A stretch of DNA of 64,000 nt, from positions 18,617,428 to 18,681,427 of the forward strand of contig LR990049.1 in assembly GCA_905147135.1 (NCBI GenBank), written 5' to 3'. The notes under the pieces were generated by a model. It did not search any database and had not been told where the DNA came from. It worked only from the letters and a program-made list of their open reading frames with translations. Source of the DNA: Blastobasis lacticolella (lineage: Eukaryota; Arthropoda; Insecta; Lepidoptera; Blastobasidae). The number at the start of each line of letters is the position of its first letter. Within the stretch, counting starts at the first letter, position 1. Position numbers and translations under genes: made by a program. Positions 1 to 13,295 of this stretch are shown here, piece after piece.

Positions 1-3000
1 ATTGAATAATGTTTAGGATAAGCCGAGCATGAGACGAGTCCATTGTGATACCAGCAACCAGGGAGCGGATGCGGTGCCGGCTTGCCCTGTGAGTAAGCTG
101 CTCAGCACCAAGATCCCGGAGTGTATTAACCGGTCCCGTGATCCCGTGACTGTGAGAGCTACATAATCTCGCCATTCCCGGCCGGATGACAATATCCGTA
201 AACGGATTTTCTGACGGTAATAAGGCTAATAAATCTCACTTGTAAGAAATATGGTGTTACGACAAAGTAGACGTAGTACAAACAAGTTGAAATATAGAAT
301 GAAGCGTGTATAAACTGGCAGAGAATCTTAAGTCATAAATTCAAAGTGTCTACTCGAGCACATTACGTAAACGATATTTACAATTATGACAATCGATATA
401 TTTTTTTTATAGTTGACGAGGACAAAACGAGGAATCGGGTCACCTGATAGAAAGTGATCAGCCATAGCAAGCAAATGCTTTGCTTCCCTCCGATATAGGG
501 AGCAGGTTAGTTTCTTGAATGTTTAAATTCATGTGGAAATGTTTACGTGCCTGCCCTATATAATAAAACAAAAAATCATGAGACTAATTTAGTCATTCAT
601 ATCTACTGTCTCAACTTGACCTTGATGTTAATTTCTCCCTGTCAAGGACAGCGTGGCGACGAAGGGGAGAACGAGTCGCGAGGGGGATTAAAAGGGGGAT
701 GACTAAACTCAAATATTTTGTAGATCTGTGCTCGCAAAGTCGACAAAAATGGCGGAAATCTTCCCTAGTATATTGCGTGTTAAGTAAGTTTCGTTTCTGA
801 TACAAAGTGGTGGAGTGGTGTGGCGAAAGGGTATATATTATAGTACCTACCTATTTGTGGCAAGGGTTTCTGAAACCCTGGACTATTGTAACGAAATGAT
901 ATACGATTACATACTATTAAAATATTGCCTTGAACATGTAACCTAATTAGTCAAAATAGCACGACCTACATTCGACAGTTCTAAGTGCAATTTCACAACA
1001 CAATTTAAACTGCAAAGTTGTGCCAGAAACTCCGCTAGGTTTTGTGCAAAAACTAGATGAAAGTTTATACAACGAAAGGTCTAGCCACAGGGAAAGGGAC
1101 TGCATCGCAACAGTACTAATTATATCGCAGAGCAGAGGGCAAGGTCGCCGACCTCCCCCTCCCGCCGACTCCCCCCGCACCCCCCTATGCAGTACACCTC
1201 GCTCACTCACATCTATAGTGAAAAGTGAGCAACAATGACAGCTTTGTATGCATTTGCTACAATTAGTCATATTAGGGTCTTTAACTGCTCATTGTGTACA
1301 CGTGTCTTTATTTTTTTGGTACCTATTTCAGTTTAGTAAATGTATTAGGTATAATGATAACGTTGCGTTATCCAAACGAAATTCTCAGCGGTTGAGAAAA
1401 CAGAGGAAACGTTTTCTTTTTAGATTTACAAAACCTTTTTAATACTACAGATATATATACGGTAAAAACGCCTATAGCTATTAAAATGGGCATCCCAGCA
1501 TTTTACTGCACTCGTCCACCACTTTTAACACTGCTTAGTTGCTTAATCTAGACCAGCACCTACAAAGATCTAGAGATACATCATACGTCATGCCAGTAGC
1601 TCTTCATAAAACAACTTTGGTAGATAGGTACAATGCTACTATAGTATGGTAATCCTGATAACACGTTGACTTATCGAGCAAACGGTGCGATGTGCGGCGT
1701 CCCCGTCGCCATGGTTACGAGGCCCGAAGCGCCGCCGCCGACCGCCAGAGGAAAGTGGAACGAAACGCCCAAACGCGACCGGCCCGATTTGAAAACAACC
1801 GTTACGGCCTCGGTCTGTAAGCGCCACAGACTGCCGCAGAATCTATCGAGAGTTCGTCGTGCAAAAAAAGAAATTATGGATGCTGGCTGGTTTTTGGCTT
1901 GACAAGATGATCGCTTTCAATTGAAAAAAGCTTGTAAAAAAGAAGATCTAACTCAAACATCTAATTTACATTAGAATTACACTATTTTATTAAACAGGTA
2001 ATGTTTTCATTTCACTGTATCGGGGTTTTACAAACCAAATGATTTAACTATTTGTGAAGACTATTGCAAAAATTGAGGGTTAAATCATCCGCGGTGATAC
2101 TACTATAGTTTCGACAACTCAAGTGCACAAACAAAAACTGCAGACAAAGAGAGATTTTCACGGTAACGGCACACTTCTAAACAGTTTTTTCAACAATTAC
2201 AACATTTGTATCACACAATACGACGCCCACAGTATTATTTCAATGTTGAAACTGAATCATATTAGGTGTGCGTGACACCAACTTTGCGCAACATAGAATT
2301 GTAGTATACATAAAGTGAAATCCGGTTTTCGTTAACTTCGTCAATTTTGGAAATACACCTCATGCGTATATAAATTTTATTATGACACAAAATCAAGTTA
2401 ATCTTTAGACCAACCATCCTTTTTAGGATTCTGGGCCTTAAAGGTTAAAACGGGACATTTATTTATAGAGTTTGGATGAAATTATGTATTTCAGACAGAC
2501 CCCTAAGGCGCGAATTCTTCCCGTCCCGCCTTTGTCTGGTTTTTAGATATTGGGACAATACAGATAGAGAAAAAAAAACACGCATTCGTTGATTTAATAA
2601 TGTTAATTACATAAGTAAAAGTAGATACAACACTGAAAACGAAAATTTCAAATCTCTATATATAAAATGTTAGAATAATCTCAAACTCGAAGACATGCAA
2701 TCCATCACTTTCAATTCAAAAAACTACTTTCTACTGACCTAATTCTAATTACGATGTATCATCGAGATAAGAAAGGTGACATGATAGTAATTAGCAGGTA
2801 ATTAGTTTCAAAATATCTTAGAATCCGCGACACCTACGCATTTCAAACAAGTATTAAGATTACGATTCGCAAATCGTAAGAACTTATGTGGATGGATGAA
2901 AGTAATGTGACAAGCAAGGTAGTAAATATGAATGTGGAGGGATGAACCTACTTCAGTAGATGTCGACCTAGAAAAGATGGGTAAATAACGACGTGCGGGT

Positions 3001-3100
3001 GAAAAAGTGAGTCCCGAGGTAACGAGTAATGAGGTCAAATGGAAGAAAATATTCTGCTCGCCTAACCTAGTGGGATGATGATTCTCGAGGACTTTCTTTT
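1..3100. other. No recognised gene
   Basis: AT-rich DNA with a short repeat C-like trace at 430-470 (GTCACCTGATAGAAAGTGAT), a C-rich patch at 1,140-1,195 and the CpG island at 1,680. The short frames here match nothing known to me. Confidence 0.5.
1680..1865. other. GC/CpG-rich island
   Basis: GTGCGGCGTCCCCGTCGCC, AAGCGCCGCCGCCGACCGCC, CAAACGCGACCGGCCCG. An 78-codon plus-strand frame (1,666-1,902) covers it but resembles no protein I know. Possible promoter or non-coding first exon. Confidence 0.45.
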
Positions 3101-3107
3101 TCGTACC

Positions 3108-3275
3108 AGATGTGGGAGCTCCCTCCCGAAGCCTTTCCTTTGCACTTTAACATGGGGTTCTTCAAAGGGCATGTCTACAGGTACTTGTCAAAGGCTGGCA
3201 CCGCATCCGCTCCATTAGGTTGCAAATGGACGACGGTGGCCACTTTCCATCAGGAGGACCGTCCGTCCGTGTGCC
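3108..3275. repeat. Dispersed repeat C, degraded
   Basis: Contains TGTGGGAGCTCCCTCCCGAA, AACATGGGGTTCTTCAAAGG and GTGGCCACTTTCCATCAGG, homologous to the segments at 57,955-58,120. Confidence 0.65.
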
Positions 3276-3279
3276 TCCC

Positions 3280-6010
3280 TAGGCAAAAAAAATTCCATTC
3301 GCAAAGACATAAGCAGAGGATACCTGCACGCGTCTTGTATTTTATTTATTTTCGTATTTTAGAACCTGGTCCTCTTGGGCCATCCGCGTAAGGTCTTCGG
3401 AACAACAATCTTTATCATCGATTGAAAGTACTAAATACACGCATCGAGATCCATCAGCCGATTACATACAATGAATTGTGACCGCCATTGTTTGGCTAAC
3501 AATTAATTATAACAGACGAAGTCAATTACCTCGTAAAAGCGGTGATAAAATTCCTTCTTTTTCTTGTGAGGCAATTATTTCACTAATAATAATATGATCG
3601 TAAATCTGTTCAATGTGTGGTCGCAACTACTCAATATTGTAAATGCCGAGGTGTTTGTTTCTTCGCGCTCTTCACACAAGTAACGTGTTTATTAAAAGAT
3701 TTCTACGCCTGATGAAATCGCGGGCCTTCTTTAGTATTTCGTATTATACTTGGTAACTTTACAAATATATGTGCTTTTGGGACGTAGATGATTGGGAAGG
3801 TGTCCAAATGAACGAAAAGGCATATACAAGGCACTATCACAGAAAATCGTGTCCAATATAGACGGCACAAAATAAATACAACATATTTAATTTTAAAACA
3901 AAAAGTAACAGTATAGCGCCAACAACTTAAATCAACACAACCAGCCAAGACCAATCTTTAATGACAGGAAGAAATGACGCGTCGTGTGTCAAAGCCGAAG
4001 ATATTGACTGAGGCACGCGCCGCGTGGCCATGTGCCAAAGTGTTTACCCACGACACCAACTAGAGCAGACCTCTAACTTTACCCAAACTGTTCAAGCACA
4101 GTGGTATTCCTGAACTGGCCACCACCACAGCTAGGATCTCATTCGGCCGTGCTTGTGTCATTGACCTGTTAACGCATCGCGGTGGGCTAATTATAATTTG
4201 GTTACGTTTCCTTGCGCGTGCGCTGCTTTCGGAGCCGTGGCGTAAACATTGGGGGCGTTTGGTAACAAAATGATCGACGAGTCTTTTATCGTAACGTTTC
4301 GATCATTCACGACATATAGTCGCTCTACAGTATCCGGGAGAGATTAATCGTGTCCATTTCAGTCACAGGTGCCTTGCAATATGACTAATGTCTTTGAAGA
4401 AGACACCCGTTACAGACATCAGGAAAATGCACAGTATGTTTTGTACATTTTAAATTGGACTGGGATCTCTAAAACACCTCTCAAGCGTTATGCTATCCCA
4501 CACACCAGAGGCGCTAGAAAGCCATGTCCAAAACTGGACTGTTATGTTGATGATCACACCTACATGTGTAGTAACTAATTACTGGACACAAATCACACGA
4601 TGCTAGATCGATAATAATGATGATACATACATTTACAAGATGAATTAATTTACAATTAATTTCGCGCATGCGTTAAAACTTAATGCCTTTTGCTATGATA
4701 TTATATGGCTCCTTTGCATTACCTACATAGTTTTATTCCGATGAACATCAGCAATGAACAATAAACAACACGATTACTAGCCTTAATCAGCATGATCGCT
4801 GGATTACAGTGTCTATCACATACCATCTTGTCTAATGAATAGGGGAGCAATGCTGCGAATGCTAGGTAATTACTAGTCAGAGCGATGCACAGAGTAAAAG
4901 TGGGAAAGAAACCTGCGCAGGAGTTCCCACGGTCAAGTTCACAGTATTGGAGAGATTCGCAGTGTGTGATTACTTACACACAAGCGTAGTCTAACAATAT
5001 AAACTCAATGTAGATCATTCTTATTTTTGTGATATAGAGATGATGCTCTAGACAGAAGTCAGAAGTCTATCTCAAATGATGCTCTAGACAGAAGTCTCGT
5101 TGGTAACTTCAAAAACCGACATTATAAAAAAGCTACGAAATAATGGTTTTCAGATGGCATTAATCAACATTATATTATACCGAAGTATCTACGGAAGTCT
5201 ATTGTTAACGTTCGACCCATTATCGATCTCAAACAATCACATTGTTGTTCCATTGCTGCGAGAAAGAACAGCAAACCAACAACAAAATAAAAACAACTAA
5301 CCAAAAACCTTAAAAGGCCCTAAAAGTACTCCTATAGATTCTTAACTTATACAAACAACCATCATATTTTTTCCTAAAAACTCGAATATTCAATGTAACC
5401 ATAACAAATTTCCTTGCACAACACTGGCCGTTTTTGTTTTGTGGCTCGTTGACGCGTCACGAATCCATTCTAGATTTGAATCACTAACTAAATCCGCCAA
5501 AACGGTCGTTTGGCCTGGACCAGACCGCTACGGGCTAACGACGCTCCGTTCCACGCTGTATTTGGTGATGGTTACGCGTTCACTGGGAAAGCCAGAGTCT
5601 GAAACGAGCCGCCATTTCACGAGTCTGACCTAACGCGGTATCAGAAACGGTTAGCACTGATCTTTCACCTTGTCCGTGGCTGTTTTACAAGGGAGGGAGA
5701 GTTGTCTAAGAGATAGCTTTGAATAAAGAGACTAGGCTCAAAAGAGAAGCGTTCAAAGTTTTGCTTATCTAAAGGATGATCATCATCAACGAAAAACTCT
5801 TCGTTTTGAGCTTAGTAGGAGGCTTGGAGGTTGCAGTTCTAGTGCCACAAAGACTGATTGAGGCACTAGCAGATACTGTAAGGATTTGCACTACACTCGC
5901 AATTTGAAGGGGATGGTCACAACAAAGCCAAATAAAGGCCAAGGAGGTACAGTTATTGATACATCCACTGGCCAAGACAAGACGCTACCATCGAAAGCCG
6001 CACTAAGTGT
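3280..6010. other. No recognised gene
   Basis: A 69-codon frame at 4,369-4,578 has six Cys but no recognisable domain; an NRF-1-like core GCGCATGCG occurs at 4,665-4,673. Otherwise only the 21-bp direct repeat at 5,040. Confidence 0.45.
5040..5096. repeat. 21-bp direct repeat pair
   Basis: ATGATGCTCTAGACAGAAGT plus C occurs at 5,040 and 5,076, separated by a 15-base partial copy (AGAAGTC). A recent local duplication. Confidence 0.85.
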
Positions 6011-6018
6011 ACACTGTA

Positions 6019-6215
6019 TTTCTAATGTAATACGGCAGACAAACAGGCAAGCGGGCCATCTGATGGAAAGTGGTCACCGCCGCCTATGGACATCAGCAAC
6101 ACCAGGGGCGCCACCAATGCGTTGGGCACTTCTCAAGAGACCTCTAATATACCTCTTGAACCACCATGTCATAATCCAAAGGAAACTGTAGCTGGAACTC
6201 ATTCCACGCCCGAAT
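6019..6215. repeat. Dispersed repeat C
   Basis: Contains CAGGCAAGCGGGCCATCTGA, TGGAAAGTGGTCACCGCCG, CCTATGGACATCAGCAACAC and a GAACTCATTCCACGCCC end, all family blocks in order. Confidence 0.75.
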
Positions 6216-6302
6216 CGGACGTTTATGAAGGTAAGTATATTAAAGATTAAGTAAACAAAATGAGCTACGCGACGTGGCAACACACAGTGGCGCATTACCG
6301 AT

Positions 6303-6425
6303 TGTTATATTAAATGTGGGCCACGGCCGCGGCCGTTTTGCGAAATGCTCGCGAACGAGAGTGGCTCGTTACCGGCGTGTCTACTAAAGTCTACTTTTAC
6401 CCGGCGCCGGCGCAGGCAGCACCGT
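6303..6425. other. GC/CpG-rich island
   Basis: CCACGGCCGCGGCCGTTTTG (palindromic) and CCCGGCGCCGGCGCAGGCAG, within 120 bp. No frame. Confidence 0.4.
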
Positions 6426-7199
6426 AATGAGGTGCGATGCGATTGGATCAAGCAACGACGGGTCCATGATGACGGGACAGTCACGCTGGATGACTAGCAA
6501 TGGCGATTAGGGCGTCCATGGCGAAGAGCATGTGGCACTGTAGAAAGGAGTAGAATGCTTCGGCTGCGTGCGAGTTTTCTCGAACTACACATTGAAGGGC
6601 AGTATGGATAGCCTGCTAGACATCTAGGCGTCTCCCTAGCATCCTATCCTACGTATGAGCGTGAGCGTACTGCGTGGATCAGATTAAAAAGACTCGAGGG
6701 TTACTGCCAGCAATTTAATGTTGGGGCTTTATAACGAGGTTCTAATTTGCCAAAAGAACACTGCAAAACTTTTTCTTTATTTCGCATTCCATGTGTTAAT
6801 ATAACTGGTAATAAAATTTAGTTAATAGATTTACTAGATAATATTAACCAATATCAATAATCGTAATAGTATCGTCTAAACAGTAACCTAAACCATTGCC
6901 AACGACAGAGCTTCTATGTAGTGAGATAGAATTCTTATTCGTAAATACCAGATTTTTACGCGGACTTTTATTTAATTCAGCTGTCTACGTGTCTACAACT
7001 GACGACATGACGTGACAGACAGTTAAATGAAGAAATAAGTGCCTTTAATGCTAGGTATCTGTAATTTGTTCTCCTAATATACCTACGTAATTTAATATTT
7101 GTGATGTAACCGCACAAAAACTTTTGCTAGCTACCGGTAGCTTTTTGAGTATTTAATTATTGACAGCACTTTAGGCCTGATTGACGTTTTTCACGTGAT

Positions 7200-7290
7200 G
7201 GAAAACGGACCATTGAAGTCCAGGATATCTGCTTTCCATCAGGCAGGCCGTAAGCTTGTTAGCCACCTTAGTGGTTTAAAAAAACCTATG
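7200..7290. repeat. Dispersed repeat C, end fragment
   Basis: TCCATCAGGCAGGCCGTAAG and CTTGTTAGCCACCTTAGTGG match the complement of the 61,035 copy. Confidence 0.65.
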
Positions 7291-7318
7291 GTAATGCCAA
7301 TGCGGTGCCAGCGCAACC

Positions 7319-7355
7319 TACAGTTTCTTCAATCAAATTTATTGAAGAAACTGTA
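7319..7355. repeat. Perfect 15-bp inverted repeat, 7-base loop
   Basis: TACAGTTTCTTCAAT, loop CAAATTT, then ATTGAAGAAACTGTA. It lies directly after a repeat C fragment. Confidence 0.9.
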
Positions 7356-7719
7356 GACATACCTTTTGAAAATCCCTAAATTGTAGTGTAGTGCAAAGTA
7401 AAGACTTGGGGAGGACGATTATTCCATTTCTGGCATGTTGGAAGTGCTCTCACAATAAACGGTGATGTCTGTTTTCTGATCTAAAATGTGTGCAATCTAC
7501 ATGCAAGAGAGATAGTAGGCAGTCGCCTTGCACTATGCATGATGGATTATGTTTATTCTTCCCAGCATCAAACAACATCATACATCAACCCATTGGTAAT
7601 CCTTAAGACCGATATAATTAAAACAAGGCTACTTCTTGTTGCAATATATTGCCTAGTTCGTTGTATCTTCGCAAGTATATAGTCCCCTTGAACAACAAAA
7701 ACTTAGTGTTTTATCTATG

Positions 7720-7910
7720 CATCGTATAAAACAAAGTCGCTTCCCGCAATCTGTATCTATGTACGCTTAGATCTTTTTAACTACGCAACTGATTTTAATG
7801 AGATTTTCAACATTAGATAGAGTGATTCAAGAGGAAGATTTATAAACAAGACATAAAGGGTAGATAGAGGTAAAGTATGTGTATGACGAAGTCGGGCCGG
7901 GTCCACTAGT
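7720..7910. repeat. Reverse copy of the 63,125 repeat
   Basis: CTACGCAACTGATTTTAATG, AGATAGAGTGATTCAAGAGG: complement of the family block near 63,165. Non-coding. Confidence 0.5.
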
Positions 7911-8390
7911 TTATTCATAAAGATCTAACCCAAGATAGGTTCCATTGGAACATCAAAGTTAGTTACTCAGTATTTGTTCGACCCAGACGTTTCCAGTACA
8001 ATAACATATCAGTAACAGAAAAAGAAACAACAATTATTTATATTTAAAATGTCAGTCGTACATTACGATTCAAGCAATCTCAAGATAGGAACAATCAAAT
8101 TTTATCGTGATCGTGGCATACTTATTTGCAAACATACATAACATGCAGGTATAACAGAGACAAATCCGAATTATATCCATGTCACACGAGCATAAATTGA
8201 TAATACGCATACCACAAATGCATCGCCGAAGGTAAGCAAGTGTAGTAATTACTACATAATTAAATGACAGCCAATTTATCAAACAGGCTTTTGCCCGCGA
8301 CTTCATCCGCGTAAATTTGGTTATAACGGTCCAAACCCGTTTCCGAAATTATAGTCTATATGTGCTATTCTGGGCTATATGAGTTATCAT

Positions 8391-8640
8391 CATCATCATC
8401 ATTACAGCCCATAACAGTCCACTGCAGGACTTAGCGCCTCTCACACGAAAACAGGCGGCTTGGAGATCGTAGTGTATAAATATTACAATGGAAAAACTGC
8501 TGCCTATTTTCCAGCCTACGGAGACTATAGATCTTTTGCCACGAAAATATTAGTCGCCTTGTACGACATCCACCACGATTGGGGTTAGTGCTATTCTACT
8601 CTGCCGGATACCACAGGGCTATAACCTATATTGCTGACTA
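8391..8640 (+). repeat. Dispersed lepidopteran repeat B
   Basis: Contains CAGTCCACTGCAGGACTTAG, TGGAAAAACTGCTGCC, CTACGGAGACTATAGATC, TTAGTCGCCTTGTACGAC and TATTCTACTCTGCCGGATAC. Preceded by a short (ATC)n run. The conserved segments are protein-like in one frame, but no copy is open, so a decayed retroelement piece is likely. Confidence 0.8.
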
Positions 8641-8659
8641 CTTTCATCAAAATACCTTC

Positions 8660-8740
8660 TGTAGTTTTAACGTTAAGGAGTAACAAACATCCAAACACCA
8701 TTACGAACTTTCCCATTTATAACATTAGTAGGATAGTACA
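8660..8740. repeat. Short dispersed repeat
   Basis: CATCCAAACACCATTACGAA, CTTTCCCATTTATAACATTA, GTAGGAT: matches 27,680-27,745 (ATCCAAACATCCTTACAAAC, TTTAGCATTCATCATATTAG). A widespread lepidopteran motif; open frames over it are spurious. Confidence 0.5.
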
Positions 8741-8759
8741 GGACACACTCACGTACACT

Positions 8760-11360
8760 GACGTTATGTAATATTGCTCGCCCATACGTACAGGTAAACT
8801 CTTGGAATAACTCGGCGCCGACAAGGCCGTTGACCTTACATGGCAATATCTCGTTATCATACATGTTGATCTACTGTCGAAACCTCGCTCTGATATTGAT
8901 TACTAAAATAAAAACTTTAATATCTTTATCACAGCCGGTATTTATAGCGTGTCTTTGTTTCAATAGTTTATGAGGAGCGAGGAGGCCATAAACGTCAGTC
9001 GAACTGAGCGGTATAGTTTCAACAGGTCCCAATAGATGAAACAACTTTAACAATAGTCCGATTTATTATAGAAACAAGAAACAACATGTACACATGTTGC
9101 AGTGGTTTTTATCCCCGTTTGTTTACTCAGAGAACTGGAATTATTACGTTTCCTTTGAACATCTCGACCATAACATAACATAACAAGTTCTGAAACTGAA
9201 ATAGAGCGATAATAGTAATTGTCTGTAAGGCCAAAATCATCAGTAAGCACTGGACCAGTATACCCGAGCAGGGGGGTTAACTCTCAAAGCCCGTTCGTAA
9301 TCCGTCCGAAGCTTCAAACCGTGAAATTCATATAACATCCAAATTACGAACAGACTCGAGTGACAGTTAACATTAAGATCTGTAGTAAAGGATAGAATAG
9401 ATTTTTTGTTACATTACAATAGACAAAACTTTGGACCGCCATCTCGCCTGGTAGAAGGTGCAGTATGCCTGTCTAGAAACAACCTTGACCTTAAAGGACT
9501 GTTCAGGGACCATAATTGCAGGCAATGCATTTCATTACCCTTTCCTGATCATTTAGAAAAGTCATGCCAAGTCCCAGGCTTTCAGCAACCAACAGGTACC
9601 TAAGTACATTTTGAAATGTAAAAATAACTTTTACCAATAACTATCTGAATGTGACAACTCAGAACTCAAGCAACGAACTCGGGACCACACTACGGAACAA
9701 ACAATGACCACAATTTTCGTGCAAAAACGATCGATAAGGCGACGCGAGCTGCGCGTGAGTCACCCGAACCGGCCGCGACCGGTTGCCGGCTAGACGCAGC
9801 GCCCGCGCACGCTAAATACGGAACTTGTAGGGTTGCGGCATGGACTGACGCGAATATCGTAGTATTTTTTAGACATTATACATAATGAATATTTTGTAAA
9901 TTCTAAAATACAACAAAATATTTCTTAATAACTTAAATTAGGTTAAATATTGAAGTATAATGCCAAACTAGAGCTCAGCTCAACATATGTAGGTAGTGAG
10001 ACAACAGCGCTGATTTTCAACTAAGCCCAACAATTACGGTTTTCTATACTATGGAGCAGCCAGGCATTTAGTGGCGAGCTTATATTATGAGTGACGATGC
10101 GGCATGGTGATTCGAAGATGGAGCATACCTGATTTAGAACAGCCTATTCACTCTAGCCTTGAAGGCGTCCAGATTATAATCTACTTATGGGTTTTCTATA
10201 CTAAGGAGCATCCAGGCACTGAGTAGCCAGCTTACATGACGAGTGGTGACGTGGCCAAAGATGGAATATGCCAGTCTATAAACAAACACACACATTAAAT
10301 TTAATGTGTCCGTGGGCTTAAGCGATGAACATTTGCAAGTCCGATAAGTATTTCGATAGTGAAAATTAATTTCATTGATCGGCCTTACTGATGACTACTA
10401 CGATCCCAGAAAACTTATAGCTGCCATATTTAAAGAAATCTAATGTGTCGAGGCAACCACACCGAGCTGCCTTTAAACCGAAGGTTTAACCGTGCGTAAT
10501 TTCACACTAAAATTACACTAAATTCAAGCAGTTCCTTCAGATCTGACCGATAGTGTGCGACACATCCCATTAGCTTAGCCCACGAGTCTTTGTTAAATAA
10601 ACTGACTAATGTGTACCTTGATTGATTGTTTGATGTTATTTGCCTATACAGTTCGAGCTCACAAAGCATCGGCGTTATAACTTCACGCCCGCGTCTTGTA
10701 AAACACACCATACGACCTACGTCAATATTCCTATGCCATATTTGTACAGGCCATGAATTAACGATTGCGATTAAACTCAAATGCCTTTGCATGTAAAAAC
10801 AAATCGAACCAGTATTCGAAGTATGTACCGTTGGTTAGGTAAATATAACTGTATTATCGTGCACAAATATGAGAGTGGCAGACAAAAAATAGCATTGAAT
10901 TTATAAATGACTCATTCAGAATTTCGGTGACAACCAAAAGCATTTATAAATAGTATGATCCAAAATATACTTGAAAGTATGCATAAACAATGCTATTGAA
11001 GTAAATACTTAAAAAATTATTAATTGTTACGCGCTGTCCAAATTGGCAACGGTCGTGCGACCATGGTCGTAACGTACCGTACCGACCACGGTCGGCTGCG
11101 GATATGGCGCCACTCCCATCAGTTCAAAACAAACTTAAACATCTAAAAATTAAGTTACTTATTCATTAGCAAACGTGAGAAACTCGCCAGTCACTCCCAG
11201 ATTACCTAAGCTCTAAGGGATCAAATTGGCGTGCCCATTTTCCCCACACATCTAGATAACAGAGGCTGTCTCTTTACATAACAATGGCATGGCATTTCTT
11301 GTCGCACGCAGCGAGACGAGCGTTTCGCCGGTCGGTCGTAGGCGCGCATAACTTGGAGCA
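8760..11360. other. No recognised gene
   Basis: Contains the CpG island at 9,725 and related lines at 10,022 and 10,190 (GGTTTTCTATACTA followed by GGAGCA and CCAGGCA), a local duplication. The 96-codon minus frame at 10,502-10,792 is unrecognised. Confidence 0.45.
9725..9835. other. GC/CpG-rich island
   Basis: GGCGACGCGAGCTGCGCGTG, CCGGCCGCGACCGGTTGCCG, CAGCGCCCGCGCACGC. Non-coding; resembles the islands at 6.3, 22.2 and 24.3 kb in composition only. Confidence 0.4.
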
Positions 11361-11555
11361 CTGAGGGCCTAGTGTGAGTTCCGCTTCGATTTTACTTAAC
11401 TATCGCGTTTGCGTTTACGTCGAAATTAGTATGAAGAAAAAAACTTCATTTACGTACCACTAGGCGGCGCTATATATTTTTTCATACTAATTTTCACGTA
11501 AACGCAAACGCGATAGTAAAGTAAAATCGAGACGGAACTCACACTAGGCCCTCAG
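11361..11555. mobile_element. Near-palindromic foldback MITE
   Basis: About 195 bp in which the left ~75 bases, starting CTGAGGGCCTAGTGTGAGTT, reappear as the reverse complement at the right end; GCGTTTGCGTTTACG and its complement lie in the arms. A ~40-base spacer separates them. No clear target duplication and no coding frame. Confidence 0.85.
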
Positions 11556-11750
11556 ATTACTAAATATATACTTTTGAGACCTTACAATTACATCATTCGG
11601 TGAGAATGTAAGCCGCTACGTCTTTACATAATAAAATATACCTAATAAGAGTCCCTAATGACTTACCTACTAGTGTTATTACAAGCATAGGAAGTTGCGA
11701 CTGCTGATGAATGAAGGTGGACGAAATAGTGGAATAGTCGTACAAGAGGA

Positions 11751-11965
11751 CTTTTTGTAGCTAAGCCTGCTAAGCTAATGTTTTCGAGGCAAATAATATA
11801 AGAGTCTCAGTAGGCTGGAAAATGGGCAGCAGCGTTTTCTATTGTTATATTTATGACACTGCGATCTCCAACCCGCCTCTGTCAATCGTGGAGATTATGA
11901 CAATAACCTCCTATTTCGCGGGAGAGGCCTTAAGTCCTGCAGTGGACTGTTATGGGCTTTATATT
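11751..11965 (-). repeat. Dispersed repeat B, reverse orientation
   Basis: Complement of the family: GTTTTCGAGGCAAATAAT, GTAGGCTGGAAAATGGGC, CTCCAACCCGCC and GTCCTGCAGTGGACTGTTAT. Confidence 0.78.
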
Positions 11966-13249
11966 ACATTTCATTTCATTAATAACTACCGTAATTAGAA
12001 CACAAACCGTAAGTTTCATTTTCCACACCATATCGGTAAAAAACTGAAAATGTTAACCCAACCCCAACTATTTGTGAGACAGGCAGCACATTTCGATAAA
12101 ACGACAATACCTATTGAAAAACTATAGACCAACAAATAACACTTCTACATTTACGTTGTATTGATTGCTTTGCGTTTAAAAACTACATGAAAGTGCTTAC
12201 AGTGTTTCATTGAAATAGTGTCACCAATACAACAGTGATCCTAATGCAATGCGGGCACGCGATCATTGTTCCGGAGAGTGAAAGTTGAATTGTACCGTCG
12301 AGCAACTTTATACCAACTATAATTGTTGTTATAATTTGCAACGCGGAAGGATATCAATTCCCAGTCTTGTTACCATAACATAATAGACAGTGAAATGAAA
12401 AAGAAAAGCGACTTTAATGTGTCTGAAAAGCGAAACTGCCAAAAGGCTTTTTTTACTTATAGACAAGACTTTGATTCACGAGAAACGCTGTAGTTCGACG
12501 TAGATAGTCGCACTTAGACAACAGTTCGCTGTATGTCGTTGCAGAAACCCGAAAAATACATACTAATAACATGTAAGATACTCATAGGCTGACTAAGCAG
12601 AGTCCATGATTAAACGCTGCCGTGCACAAACACATACAGAAATAAGGCAATTTGGAAGACCCGTTCATTCTCACGCTAATTATCATTTTTTTTATTAAAG
12701 GGAACATTTATGTTATTAAAGGGAAGGGCGCTTCAACAATGAAATAAAAGCTGAATGAGTACCATCGGGATCAGGTGTGTGCGTTGAAAATGAAATACAA
12801 CCATCACACCCGCATTGTATGTATGGCCTACAAAACACTGACAATAGCTAACAAAATTCGACAAAGCTTACGATTACGATTTCACGAACATGCAATACGA
12901 ACGAACAAATTAATGTATTTTAAAGAATGACGCCTTCATTCATACGGTCAGACAAATGCATAGTCTTACTTAGGTACCATATGATTAGGTATAGCATTTT
13001 TACATAAAGGTCATGAGTAATTATTCCCGCCAATTTTATAATAGTGAAAGTTTGTAAGGATGCTTGTTGCTCCTTCACGCAAAAACTAAAGTACTGAAAG
13101 AATTTTGGTGGCATTTAGCAGTAATGTAGCTTATAACCCAGAATAATCCACAATTCATAAAGAAGTTTGTACTTCCCGCGGAAACGGGTAAGGAACGTAG
13201 GTAGCGGGTAAAAATTAGTTTTGCCATCCACTGGCGCAAAATACTAGTA

Positions 13250-13295
13250 TTATGGAAAGCTCAGTAGGTAGTATTACCTACTGAGCTTTCCATAA
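13250..13295. repeat. Perfect 21-bp inverted repeat, 4-base loop
   Basis: TTATGGAAAGCTCAGTAGGTA (13,250-13,270), loop GTAT, then the exact complement at 13,275-13,295. A perfect small palindrome in otherwise AT-rich DNA; no homologous copy seen elsewhere. Confidence 0.9.

Noticed and set aside
8391..8400. (ATC)n and (GAT)n runs at 8.39, 31.25 and 33.67 kb as notable satellites
   Set aside because: Short common microsatellites attached to dispersed repeats.
8673..8864. Similar protein-like readings at 8.7 and 27.7 kb
   Set aside because: Both lie on a short dispersed repeat, so similarity reflects the repeat, not a gene family.
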